Position numbers and translations under genes: made by a program
Shown here: in pieces, positions 22,301 through 28,218 of the stretch
How the letters are laid out: each line of letters starts with the position of its first letter
How positions within the stretch are numbered: the first letter of the stretch is position 1
Assembly: GCA_964631325.1 (NCBI GenBank)
Contig: CAZVWJ010000032.1
Location: forward strand, 1-28,218
Origin: CAZVWJ01 sp964631325
GTDB lineage: Bacteria; T1Sed10-126
Direction of reading: 5' to 3'
Length of the DNA stretch: 28,218 bases
Notes under the pieces: model-generated
Database searches by the model: none
What the model was told of the DNA's origin: nothing
What the model saw: only the letters and a program-made list of their open reading frames with translations

Positions 22301-22783
22301 ATGTTCCGTCGCCTGACACTGTTTATAGCTACTGGCGGTGGTCTGGGCTACTTACCACTGGCGCCCGGCACCTGGGGTAGCCTCGGTGCTACCTGTCTGT
22401 TTTTGGCCGTTCATTTGTTTCTTCCCGTGTGGACGGTTTATATGTTACTGGTAGTTTTTTTCTTTTTTTCCGTGACAGCCGCGGCTCTCGCCTGCTCGCA
22501 TTTTCCGGGCAAAGATCCCGGTCAGATTGTAATTGACGAGTTTGCCGGGCAGTGGTTGGCGTTGCTTCCAATACTTTGGTTTGGTGCTTCCGGTGGCTCT
22601 GCATCGCATTATTATTTGGTTCTTGTTATTCAATTTTTTCTTTTTCGCTTCTTTGATATTGTTAAACCTCCTCCGATTAATCTCCTTCAGCAATTGCCTG
22701 GGGGCTGGGGGATCGCCCTGGACGATTGGCTGGCCGGACTTTTCTCAGCCGCGTTGTTTATTTCGGCTGAGTATTTTTTATGA
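22301..22783 (+). CDS. pgpA: Phosphatidylglycerophosphatase A
   Basis: A 160-residue membrane phosphatase converting phosphatidylglycerophosphate to phosphatidylglycerol. Motifs are IATGGGLGYLPLAPGTWGSL near the start, DPGQIVIDEFAGQWLALL in the middle, FRFFDIVKPPPINLLQ, and GGWGIALDDWLAGLFSA at the end, all standard for PgpA. It directly follows pgsA, whose product is its substrate. No clear Shine-Dalgarno precedes the ATG. The last 13 codons also encode an intrinsic terminator, so the operon apparently ends here. Confidence 0.95.
   Translation: MFRRLTLFIATGGGLGYLPLAPGTWGSLGATCLFLAVHLFLPVWTVYMLLVVFFFFSVTAAALACSHFPGKDPGQIVIDEFAGQWLALLPILWFGASGGSASHYYLVLVIQFFLFRFFDIVKPPPINLLQQLPGGWGIALDDWLAGLFSAALFISAEYFL
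22744..22779 (+). terminator. Intrinsic terminator inside the 3' end of pgpA
   Basis: A perfect 8-bp stem, CTCAGCCG (22744-22751) with CGGCTGAG (22764-22771) and a 12-nt loop, is followed by TATTTTTT. The pgpA stop is at 22781-22783, so the hairpin lies wholly within coding sequence. It is the clearest terminator in the window. Confidence 0.75.
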
Positions 22784-22806
22784 TTACTTTCTTACGGAGG
22801 TTTTTA

Positions 22807-22854
22807 TTGAAAAATAAGGGAAATAATTTATGCTTTTTATCCTTCTTTGGGTAA
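22807..22854 (+). other. Possible 15-codon peptide after pgpA
   Basis: A strong Shine-Dalgarno (ACGGAGG) precedes TTG at 22807, giving the peptide MKNKGNNLCFLSFFG and a TAA stop. It lies after the pgpA terminator and before the phosphate genes. It may be a leader peptide, or the first codons of a gene lost by deletion (cinA often follows pgpA). There is no conservation evidence. Confidence 0.2.
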
Positions 22855-22916
22855 ATAGAATTGGGGTTTGAAAGGGACAAACTTCGCGAGACTTTTTAGT
22901 TCTGGAGTGGTATGTG

Positions 22917-23564
22917 ATGGAAATCTTTAAAAGTGAAGAACGGGAGACGGCCGAGCTACTGTATGAATTAGTTGATCAAGTTTCTGACACACTGGAAAAA
23001 TTTCAGGAACTCATATTCAGTTACCTAAACGATGATGAAGTATACAAAGAGATAGCGCATTCTGTGCATGAATCAGAACACGAAGGTGATGAAATACGCC
23101 GGGAGGTAGAGAGACATATATATAATGGCTCATTTTTACCGGTAGTTCGGGAAGATTACATAATGGTAGCTGAGTTAACAGATAAGATCGCGGATAGAGC
23201 TGAATTATGTGCAGAAAAAATAGCTCAAGAAAAGCCTTTTGTCCCTTCAGAAGTACGAGATGATTTGCGGAAATTAACCCGGGAAGTTCGGGCCAGTTAT
23301 AAGCCGCTGATAAAGTTGCTCCGGTTCGACAATAGCCATGAAAAATCACGGATTCAGGAGTATATCGATAAAATTGCCTCAGCGGAGCAGCGGGTTGATA
23401 GGATTGAGTGGGATTTGATTGATCGATTTTACCAGTTTGAAGATCTTTCCAACGCCCAGAAAATTCATTTGCGAGAGTTGGTTAATCAAATTGCTTCTGT
23501 TTCTGATTGCGTGGAAGATGTCTCCGATCGAATATTAATTCTTTACACTAAAGAGATATTTTAA
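22917..23564 (+). CDS. DUF47/PhoU-like phosphate-transport accessory protein
   Basis: A 215-residue all-helical protein of the DUF47 (PhoU-like) family, which is typically encoded with PiT transporters and thought to modulate them. Visible features are ELVDQVSDTLEKFQEL, HESEHEGDEIRREV with the metal-binding-type EHEGD motif, ELTDKIADRAELCAEKI and CVEDVSDRILILYTKEIF. The ATG at 22917 is 9 nt from GGAG; a GTG three bases earlier is also possible. Its stop overlaps the next start as TAATG, so the pair is tightly coupled. Confidence 0.92.
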   Translation: MEIFKSEERETAELLYELVDQVSDTLEKFQELIFSYLNDDEVYKEIAHSVHESEHEGDEIRREVERHIYNGSFLPVVREDYIMVAELTDKIADRAELCAEKIAQEKPFVPSEVRDDLRKLTREVRASYKPLIKLLRFDNSHEKSRIQEYIDKIASAEQRVDRIEWDLIDRFYQFEDLSNAQKIHLRELVNQIASVSDCVEDVSDRILILYTKEIF

Positions 23565-24589
23565 TGGTAATTTTAGATTTTATTAAATCGTTAGCCGGAG
23601 CCTATCTGGGCTGGAATGTTGGGGCAAATGACGGAGCAAACATAATCGGTCCTCACGTTGGCTCCGGACTTTTGAGTTATAATTTTTGTATAACAATTCT
23701 CTGTGTCGGAGCTTTTCTTGGCGCGGTGATTTCCGGCCAGGGAATGGTTACGGACGTCGGGAAGATTCTTCCCAAAACTCATCTCCTCAAGCAATACTCA
23801 AGCTGGAAACTGGTTAATCTTGCCGTGCTGGTTACTGTTGCCGCCGGCCTCGCGGTTAATATTGCCACTTATTTTGGGATTCCCACCTCCACTTCCCAGG
23901 GTTCAATTGGCGCTTTCTTCGGTCTTTCGATTGCACTGGGACTTCAGCACGGGCTTATTTATGAACTTCCTCCCTGGCCTACGTTTGGCAAGATGGTTGG
24001 GAGCTGGATAATCAGTCCTTTTCTGGCCGGGATACTGGGTTTTATTATTCAGAAATGGGGGAGTAAAATGTTCAGTGCTCTTGTTCGCAATGAAAAAATG
24101 TTTAACCGTATAATTATGATTTTGCTGGTCAGTTCCGGTGGTTACGGAGCTTATATGCTTGGAGCGACCCATGCCGGGATAGCTGTGGCTCCTTTCTATA
24201 AGGCGGGTATTTTCAAGAACTGGCTGGGAATTAGTGCCAGCCGGTGGGCAGCGGGGGTTGGTGGAGTTGCAATCGCTCTCGGTGGTTTTACTTACGCTCA
24301 GAAAGTGATTTACAGCGTTGGCACTAAAATTACCACGTTAGACCCTTTTTCAGCTTTTAGCACTGTTGTTGCCATGTCAATTTGTCTTAATTTTTTCAAA
24401 CAGTTTGGTGTGCCCGTCTCCTCCTCCCAGGCTATCGTGGGGGCGGTTGCCGGAGTTGGTCTTACCCGGGGAACTCAGGCTGTTTCTTTTGATACACTTC
24501 AAAATATCGCCATTGGCTGGGTTGCCACACCACTGTTTCCGGCTCTTGTCAGTGGGTCTATTTATGGTATCTTGATCCAGATTTTCTAA
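23564..24589 (+). CDS. PiT-family inorganic phosphate transporter
   Basis: A 341-residue membrane protein, about ten helices, of the PiT family of cation-coupled phosphate permeases. The first half has GWNVGANDGANIIGPHVGSGLLS (the GANDxAN signature) and GIPTSTSQGSIGAFFGLSIALG. The second half repeats these as GATHAGIAVAPFYKAG and GVPVSSSQAIVGAVAGVGLTRG. The usual PVSTTH motif reads PTSTSQ and PVSSSQ here, and the second GAND motif is replaced by GATHAG. Coupling may be sodium-based in a halophile, but this is inference. It starts on the stop of the DUF47 gene. Confidence 0.9.
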   Translation: MVILDFIKSLAGAYLGWNVGANDGANIIGPHVGSGLLSYNFCITILCVGAFLGAVISGQGMVTDVGKILPKTHLLKQYSSWKLVNLAVLVTVAAGLAVNIATYFGIPTSTSQGSIGAFFGLSIALGLQHGLIYELPPWPTFGKMVGSWIISPFLAGILGFIIQKWGSKMFSALVRNEKMFNRIIMILLVSSGGYGAYMLGATHAGIAVAPFYKAGIFKNWLGISASRWAAGVGGVAIALGGFTYAQKVIYSVGTKITTLDPFSAFSTVVAMSICLNFFKQFGVPVSSSQAIVGAVAGVGLTRGTQAVSFDTLQNIAIGWVATPLFPALVSGSIYGILIQIF

Positions 24590-24614
24590 ACTCAAAAAAT
24601 GTGGGGAGATAACT

Positions 24615-25091
24615 ATGCGGGTTGTTTATCCCGGTAGTTTTGATCCGCTTACTTACGGCCATATGGATCTGATTGAGCGAGCCGTGGGGGTCTTTTCTCA
24701 CCTCCGGGTGGCCGTGGTTATTAATCCGCAAAAGGAGACCCTGTTTTCTCTGGAGGAGAGAGTAGAGCTGATTGAGAAAGCTTACGGGGAGTGGTCTGAT
24801 ATTTCTACCGGTTCATTTGATGGATTGCTGGTGGAATACGTAAAGGAGTGTGAAGCTAACGTTATCCTCCGGGGCCTTCGAGCTATTTCAGATTTTGAAT
24901 ATGAATTTCAAATGTCTATGATGAATAAAAGATTAGCCGAGGATATAGAAACTATTTATATGATGACCGGGGAAGACCATAGTTTTGTCAGCAGTTCCAC
25001 GGTTAAAGAAGTTGCTTCCTACGGCGGCGATGTTTCTTCTCTTGTCCCCGGGGTGGTAGAAAAGTCGCTGGAGCAAAAATTCAATCCCTGA
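24615..25091 (+). CDS. coaD: Phosphopantetheine adenylyltransferase
   Basis: A 158-residue CoaD, the penultimate step of coenzyme A synthesis. VVYPGSFDPLTYGHMDLIERA is the nucleotidyltransferase signature with the GH motif, followed by NPQKETLFSLEERVELI, VILRGLRAISDFEYEFQMSMMNKRL and the end SSSTVKEVASYGGDVSSLVP. A GGGGAG lies 9 nt before the ATG. The pairing with pta downstream is metabolically apt, since Pta uses acetyl-CoA, although a repeat cluster separates the two. Confidence 0.97.
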   Translation: MRVVYPGSFDPLTYGHMDLIERAVGVFSHLRVAVVINPQKETLFSLEERVELIEKAYGEWSDISTGSFDGLLVEYVKECEANVILRGLRAISDFEYEFQMSMMNKRLAEDIETIYMMTGEDHSFVSSSTVKEVASYGGDVSSLVPGVVEKSLEQKFNP

Positions 25092-25102
25092 ATCTTTCTA
25101 AA

Positions 25103-25290
25103 GAACGTCATTCCGGGGCTTGCCCGGCTCCAGAAGTGACGCGAACGCGTTAAATCCATTTTCATCAATAACGAACGTCATTGCCGGGCGTGACCCGGCA
25201 ATCCATTTTTCAAAAATTTTGAATTATAAACGTTCACAAGATGCATGCTTCGGGTTTTCGGCGGTTCGCGCCTCCCCCCGAAATAACGTT
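25103..25290. repeat. Palindromic repeat cluster between coaD and pta
   Basis: Two direct copies start GAACGTCATT at 25103 and 25173, 70 bp apart; each has a CCGGGC-type hairpin and each is followed by ATCCATTTT. The second copy has a perfect 8-bp stem TTGCCGGG...CCCGGCAA (25181-25201). A third, inverted and diverged copy ends at about 25288 (TTCGGG...CCCGAA hairpin, then AATAACGTT). Similar CGTCATTGCCGGGCxTGACCCGGCAATCC repeats are widely dispersed in bacterial genomes. An open frame at 25120-25350 crosses it but looks spurious. Confidence 0.7.
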
Positions 25291-25353
25291 GTGGTGTCAT
25301 TAGAAAATTATGTCCAGTTTTTGGATAGAATATTTGAGCTGGAGGTTTAAACT

Positions 25354-26328
25354 ATGGGTTTTGCGGAGGAAATTAAAGCAGAGGCCAGTCAGCGGCAGGG
25401 GACGGTAATCCTGCCCGAGGGCGGGGATGACCGGATGCTGGAGGCGGCCCGCCGCTTGATTGCTGAAAATATTGCCGGCCGGGTTTATCTTGTTGATACC
25501 GGTGAGAGTTTTAGTAAAAATGAAATTGAAGTGCTGGCGGCTGACCAGGATAGTGATTGTGAAGAATTATCCCATCGGCTGGCAAACGAAGAAGATGATA
25601 TTACGCTGGCTGAAGCTGAGAAGCTCGTTCGGGAACCCCTTTATTACAGCGCTGGCCTGGTTGCTATGAATCGCTGTGATGCTATGGTTGCAGGCGCTCA
25701 AAATGCCACGGCATCGGTTCTTCGGGCCGCCTTGAACATGGTGGGAACAAGAGCGGATACCTCCCTGGTTTCCAGCAGTTTTATAATGGAACTGGAGGAT
25801 AATACGTTCGGTCAGGAAGGAAAACTTATTTTCACCGATCCGGCAGTAGTGCCGGATCCGGATTCCGAACAACTTATTGAAATAGCCGGGGAGGCTGTGA
25901 GGTTGTATAAAGATTTAATTGTCGCCGGTGACCCGGCTGTTGCTTTTCTTTCGTTTTCTACCCGGGGAAGCGCTGAGCATCCTCTCGTCGAAAAGGTTGC
26001 GGAAGCTGCCCGGCGCTTTAAAAATAAATACGCTGCGGTTCAGGCGGACGGGGAGATGCAGGCTGACGCAGCCCTGATACCCTCAATTTCTGAACGGAAA
26101 GCACCGGATAGTCCGCTTGGGGGCGAAGCTAATATTCTGGTGTTCCCCGATCTCAATGCAGCTAATATCGGCTATAAGCTTGTTCAGCGGCTGGCCGGGG
26201 CCGGAGCTTATGGACCAGTGCTCCAGGGCTTGGCCGGCGCAATAAATGACCTCAGTCGAGGTTGTAGTGTAGAAGATATAGTAACAGTCAGCGCAATTTC
26301 TCTGGTCCAGGGGACTTCCCGGGAATAA
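25354..26328 (+). CDS. pta: Phosphate acetyltransferase
   Basis: A 324-residue short-form Pta that interconverts acetyl-CoA and acetyl phosphate in fermentative energy metabolism. Signatures are GTVILPEGGDDRMLEAARRL, NRCDAMVAGAQNATASVLRAAL, TSLVSSSFIMEL, FTDPAVVPDPDSEQLIEIA, FLSFSTRGSAEHPLV and the end VFPDLNAANIGYKLVQRLAGAGAYGPVLQGL. A GGAGG lies 10 nt upstream of the ATG. No acetate kinase gene is within the window, and the gene is followed by a strong promoter for yceD. Confidence 0.96.
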   Translation: MGFAEEIKAEASQRQGTVILPEGGDDRMLEAARRLIAENIAGRVYLVDTGESFSKNEIEVLAADQDSDCEELSHRLANEEDDITLAEAEKLVREPLYYSAGLVAMNRCDAMVAGAQNATASVLRAALNMVGTRADTSLVSSSFIMELEDNTFGQEGKLIFTDPAVVPDPDSEQLIEIAGEAVRLYKDLIVAGDPAVAFLSFSTRGSAEHPLVEKVAEAARRFKNKYAAVQADGEMQADAALIPSISERKAPDSPLGGEANILVFPDLNAANIGYKLVQRLAGAGAYGPVLQGLAGAINDLSRGCSVEDIVTVSAISLVQGTSRE

Positions 26329-26345
26329 AGCTTAATACCTTTCTC

Positions 26346-26375
26346 TTGACTCAATAAGCTGGCAGGCCGTATAAT
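26346..26375 (+). promoter_or_regulatory. Promoter of the yceD-rpmF-plsX group
   Basis: A -35 box TTGACT (26346-26351) and a perfect -10 box TATAAT (26370-26375), 18 bp apart. Transcription would start near 26382, leaving a leader of about 25 nt before the TTG at 26408. This is the strongest promoter match on the plus strand. Confidence 0.8.
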
Positions 26376-26407
26376 TTCATTCATCTCTTGTGGGTGGGTG
26401 TTTTTCC

Positions 26408-26929
26408 TTGAAAATTGATATAGCACAATTGTTGGAAAAAACGGGAGCTACCCTTGAGAAAAAAGGGGAGCTTGAGCTTACCGGACACGAGTTAGATGAG
26501 GAAGGTTCCCGGCTGGTTGAACCAGTAAGTTTTGAGTTTTCAATTTTTCACAGTGAGGCGGGTTTGCTCTCCGTTGACTGTAATTATCAGACTCAATTAG
26601 AGTTTCCCTGTGGTCGCTGTCTGAAGCCAATTGAAAAGACTTTATCAGAGTTTATTTCCGGTCTTTACGTGCCCACTAATTATCAACGAGAGGTGGAGCT
26701 CGACGAAGAACAATATCGGATTGAATATAGTAAAGGTGCGATTGAGCCATGGCAACTAATTCGCCAGGATGTGCTGGTAAAGATTCCCATGCGCCCGCTC
26801 TGTTCGGAGGATTGTAAAGGTCTTTGTCCTGATTGTGGTCAGAACTTAAATGAAGGAGACTGCGGCCACGAGCAGGAAAAAATTGATCCCCGGTTAGAAA
26901 AATTACAGGATATTGATATAGAAGAATAA
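26408..26929 (+). CDS. yceD: DUF177 (YceD-like) protein
   Basis: A 173-residue DUF177 protein; the family is linked to 23S rRNA processing or stability and is almost always encoded before rpmF. It has LEFPCGRCLKPIEKTLSEFISGLYVP in the middle and MRPLCSEDCKGLCPDCGQNLNEGDC near the end, the latter a probable zinc site. The start is placed at TTG 26408 (MKIDIAQ) because this is where family similarity begins. A GTG at 26390 is also in frame but lies only about 8 nt from the predicted transcription start, so a longer form would have almost no leader. The Shine-Dalgarno is GGGTG-like and weak. Confidence 0.9.
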   Translation: MKIDIAQLLEKTGATLEKKGELELTGHELDEEGSRLVEPVSFEFSIFHSEAGLLSVDCNYQTQLEFPCGRCLKPIEKTLSEFISGLYVPTNYQREVELDEEQYRIEYSKGAIEPWQLIRQDVLVKIPMRPLCSEDCKGLCPDCGQNLNEGDCGHEQEKIDPRLEKLQDIDIEE

Positions 26930-27026
26930 GACTTTCTCTGGATTACCGGCGCTTTGCGTCTCTCCCGGGAATAATGTTATTAAAAAAAAGGTATTGAAGA
27001 TTAATTTTTGAAGAGGTGATTTAATT

Positions 27027-27224
27027 ATGGCAGTCCCCAAACAAAGGTCTTCTAAAGCAAAAAAACGAAGCCGTTTTGCCAACTGGAATGATGAAACTGA
27101 ACCCAATTTGAACAGTTGTGATCACTGTGGCGAAGCTAAATTGCCTCACAGGGTCTGTATGAACTGTGGTTACTACGACGGCCGTAAAGTTTTGAACGTG
27201 AGTGAGAAGTCCACGGAGAGCTAA
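27027..27224 (+). CDS. rpmF: 50S ribosomal protein L32
   Basis: A 65-residue L32. MAVPKQRSSKAKKRSRFANW is the family start, and the zinc ribbon is intact with Cys-x2-Cys (SCDHCGE) and Cys-x2-Cys (VCMNCGYYDGRKVL). The GAGGTGA Shine-Dalgarno is well spaced. It lies 97 bp after yceD and 2 bp before plsX. Confidence 0.97.
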   Translation: MAVPKQRSSKAKKRSRFANWNDETEPNLNSCDHCGEAKLPHRVCMNCGYYDGRKVLNVSEKSTES

Positions 27225-27226
27225 TT

Positions 27227-28218
27227 ATGTCCGAGGTTACTGTTGCGGTTGATGTAATGGGCGGGGATAACGCTCCCGGGGCTGAACTTGCCGGGGTGAA
27301 AGCCGCCCTCGAAGAATATGAATTGAAGCTGCTTCTCGCCGGCCCGAAGGATCTGATTGAAAGGCGCCTGGGAGACAACTCAGACGTTCCCGGCACTTAT
27401 GAAGTCCTTCCTGCTTCTGAACGGATTGAAATGGATGAGAACCCGATTACCGCAGTCCGTCAGAAGAAAGATTCTTCGCTTTTGGTTGCTGCCGACAGCG
27501 TCCAGGCGGGACGGGCCCGAGCAATGGTCAGTGCCGGTAACACCGGGGCTGTAACCGTTGCTACCAAGGTAAAGTGGGGTGTCCGGGAACTGGTGGACCG
27601 CCCTGCTATTGCCACTCTCTTTCCTACTGCCGATGACGATTATACGATTCTCATTGACGTTGGCGCTAATTCAGACTGCACTCCCCGTCAGCTCGTGCAG
27701 TTCGGTCTGATGGGCGTGGTCTATTCGGAAATAGTCCTGGATAAAGATGAACCTTCCGTAGGTCTGTTGAGCCTCGGAGAAGAAGCGGTTAAAGGAAATG
27801 AATTGACCAAGCAGGCCTTTGAACTTTTTGAACAACAACCGTTGAATTTCATCGGTAACATTGAAGGTGATCAAATCAACGAAGGTCTGGTTGATGTCAT
27901 CGTCTGTGACGGTTTTGTCGGAAATGTGGTTTTGAAACTTTCCGAAGGCCTGGCTGAAACATTATTTGAGTTTATTAAAGAAGGGGTGGAAAGTTCGCTT
28001 CGAACTAAGCTGGGCGGGTTCCTGCTAAAACCGGTGTTCAAAGACTTTGCCCGTACAATTGATGCAGCCGAAGTCGGTGGTGCTCCCTTACTTGGTTTGA
28101 ACGGAGGCTGTATTATCGCCCATGGCGACAGTTCGCCAAAAGCTATCAAAAATGCTATCCGGGTGGCCAAATTATTTATTCAAGAGGATTTTAATGCTAA
28201 AATAGGTCAACGTATGCC
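27227..28218 (+). CDS. plsX: Phosphate acyltransferase PlsX (3' end cut by window)
   Basis: PlsX makes acyl-phosphate from acyl-ACP for phospholipid synthesis. The frame starts 2 bp after rpmF with GGAG upstream and stays open to the window end, giving 330 codons, so only a few residues are likely to be missing. Motifs are VAVDVMGGDNAPGAELAGVKAAL, ENPITAVRQKKDSSLLVAADSV, AMVSAGNTGAVTVATKVKWG, LIDVGANSDCTPRQLVQFGLMG, FIGNIEGDQINEGLVDVIVCDGFVGNVVLKL and EVGGAPLLGLNGGCIIAHGDS. The regulator gene fapR, often found between rpmF and plsX in Firmicutes, is absent here. Confidence 0.97.
   Translation, partial: MSEVTVAVDVMGGDNAPGAELAGVKAALEEYELKLLLAGPKDLIERRLGDNSDVPGTYEVLPASERIEMDENPITAVRQKKDSSLLVAADSVQAGRARAMVSAGNTGAVTVATKVKWGVRELVDRPAIATLFPTADDDYTILIDVGANSDCTPRQLVQFGLMGVVYSEIVLDKDEPSVGLLSLGEEAVKGNELTKQAFELFEQQPLNFIGNIEGDQINEGLVDVIVCDGFVGNVVLKLSEGLAETLFEFIKEGVESSLRTKLGGFLLKPVFKDFARTIDAAEVGGAPLLGLNGGCIIAHGDSSPKAIKNAIRVAKLFIQEDFNAKIGQRM

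Noticed and set aside
25120..25350. 76-codon open frame between coaD and pta
   Set aside because: It runs through the dispersed repeat cluster, has no family signature, and its stop is next to the pta ribosome binding site. The composition of the peptide matches translated repeat DNA.
1..28218. CRISPR arrays, tRNA or rRNA genes, common riboswitches
   Set aside because: Looked for spaced direct repeats, tRNA T-loop/CCA patterns and known riboswitch cores by eye; none was convincing.

Overview
The window reads as a chromosomal segment of a halophilic, probably diderm, Firmicute of the Halanaerobiales type. Three things suggest this. The proteins are strongly acidic (IF2, NusA, PNPase and FtsK are full of Glu/Asp, as in salt-in halophiles). 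The gene order rimP-nusA-infB-DUF503-rbfA-nrnA-truB-ribF-rpsO-pnp-ftsK is the Firmicute translation/RNA cluster. A secreted LolA-like protein sits in the ftsK operon, which fits an outer membrane. Overall base composition is moderate, clearly higher in GC than the most AT-rich Halanaerobiales. A Halarsenatibacter-like organism is a guess, not a demonstrated identity.

Layout. Positions 1-4300 are accessory, gene-poor DNA. They hold an AT-rich gene for a PD-(D/E)XK-like putative nuclease bracketed by two 56-bp direct repeats, a higBA toxin-antitoxin operon on the minus strand with a promoter/operator that can be read directly, a minus-strand ExoA-like glycosyltransferase without a normal start codon, and a 179-bp palindromic, MITE-like element. 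From 4307 all genes run on the plus strand: hinT-like HIT protein, 3-methyladenine DNA glycosylase, a stand-alone Smr protein and a large FtsA-like ATPase with an extra C-terminal region. A promoter near 7318-7345 then starts the translation cluster rimP, nusA, infB, ylxP (DUF503), rbfA, nrnA, truB, ribF. A second inverted-repeat element separates ribF from rpsO, followed by pnp.

Positions 17865-22783 carry a tightly packed envelope and division operon: ftsK, a LolA-like secreted protein, a RodZ-like membrane HTH protein, pgsA and pgpA (cardiolipin/PG synthesis). It ends in an intrinsic terminator inside the last codons of pgpA. Next come a DUF47/PiT phosphate-uptake pair, coaD, a third repeat cluster, pta, and then a promoter-led group yceD (DUF177)-rpmF-plsX, with plsX cut off by the window end.

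Most of the window is housekeeping. The most unusual parts are the repeat-bracketed putative nuclease, the three unrelated repeat elements that sit at operon boundaries, the FtsA-like protein with apparent beta-grasp segments, and the absence of ylxR and the L7Ae-like gene between nusA and infB. No rRNA, tRNA, CRISPR array or convincing riboswitch was seen.
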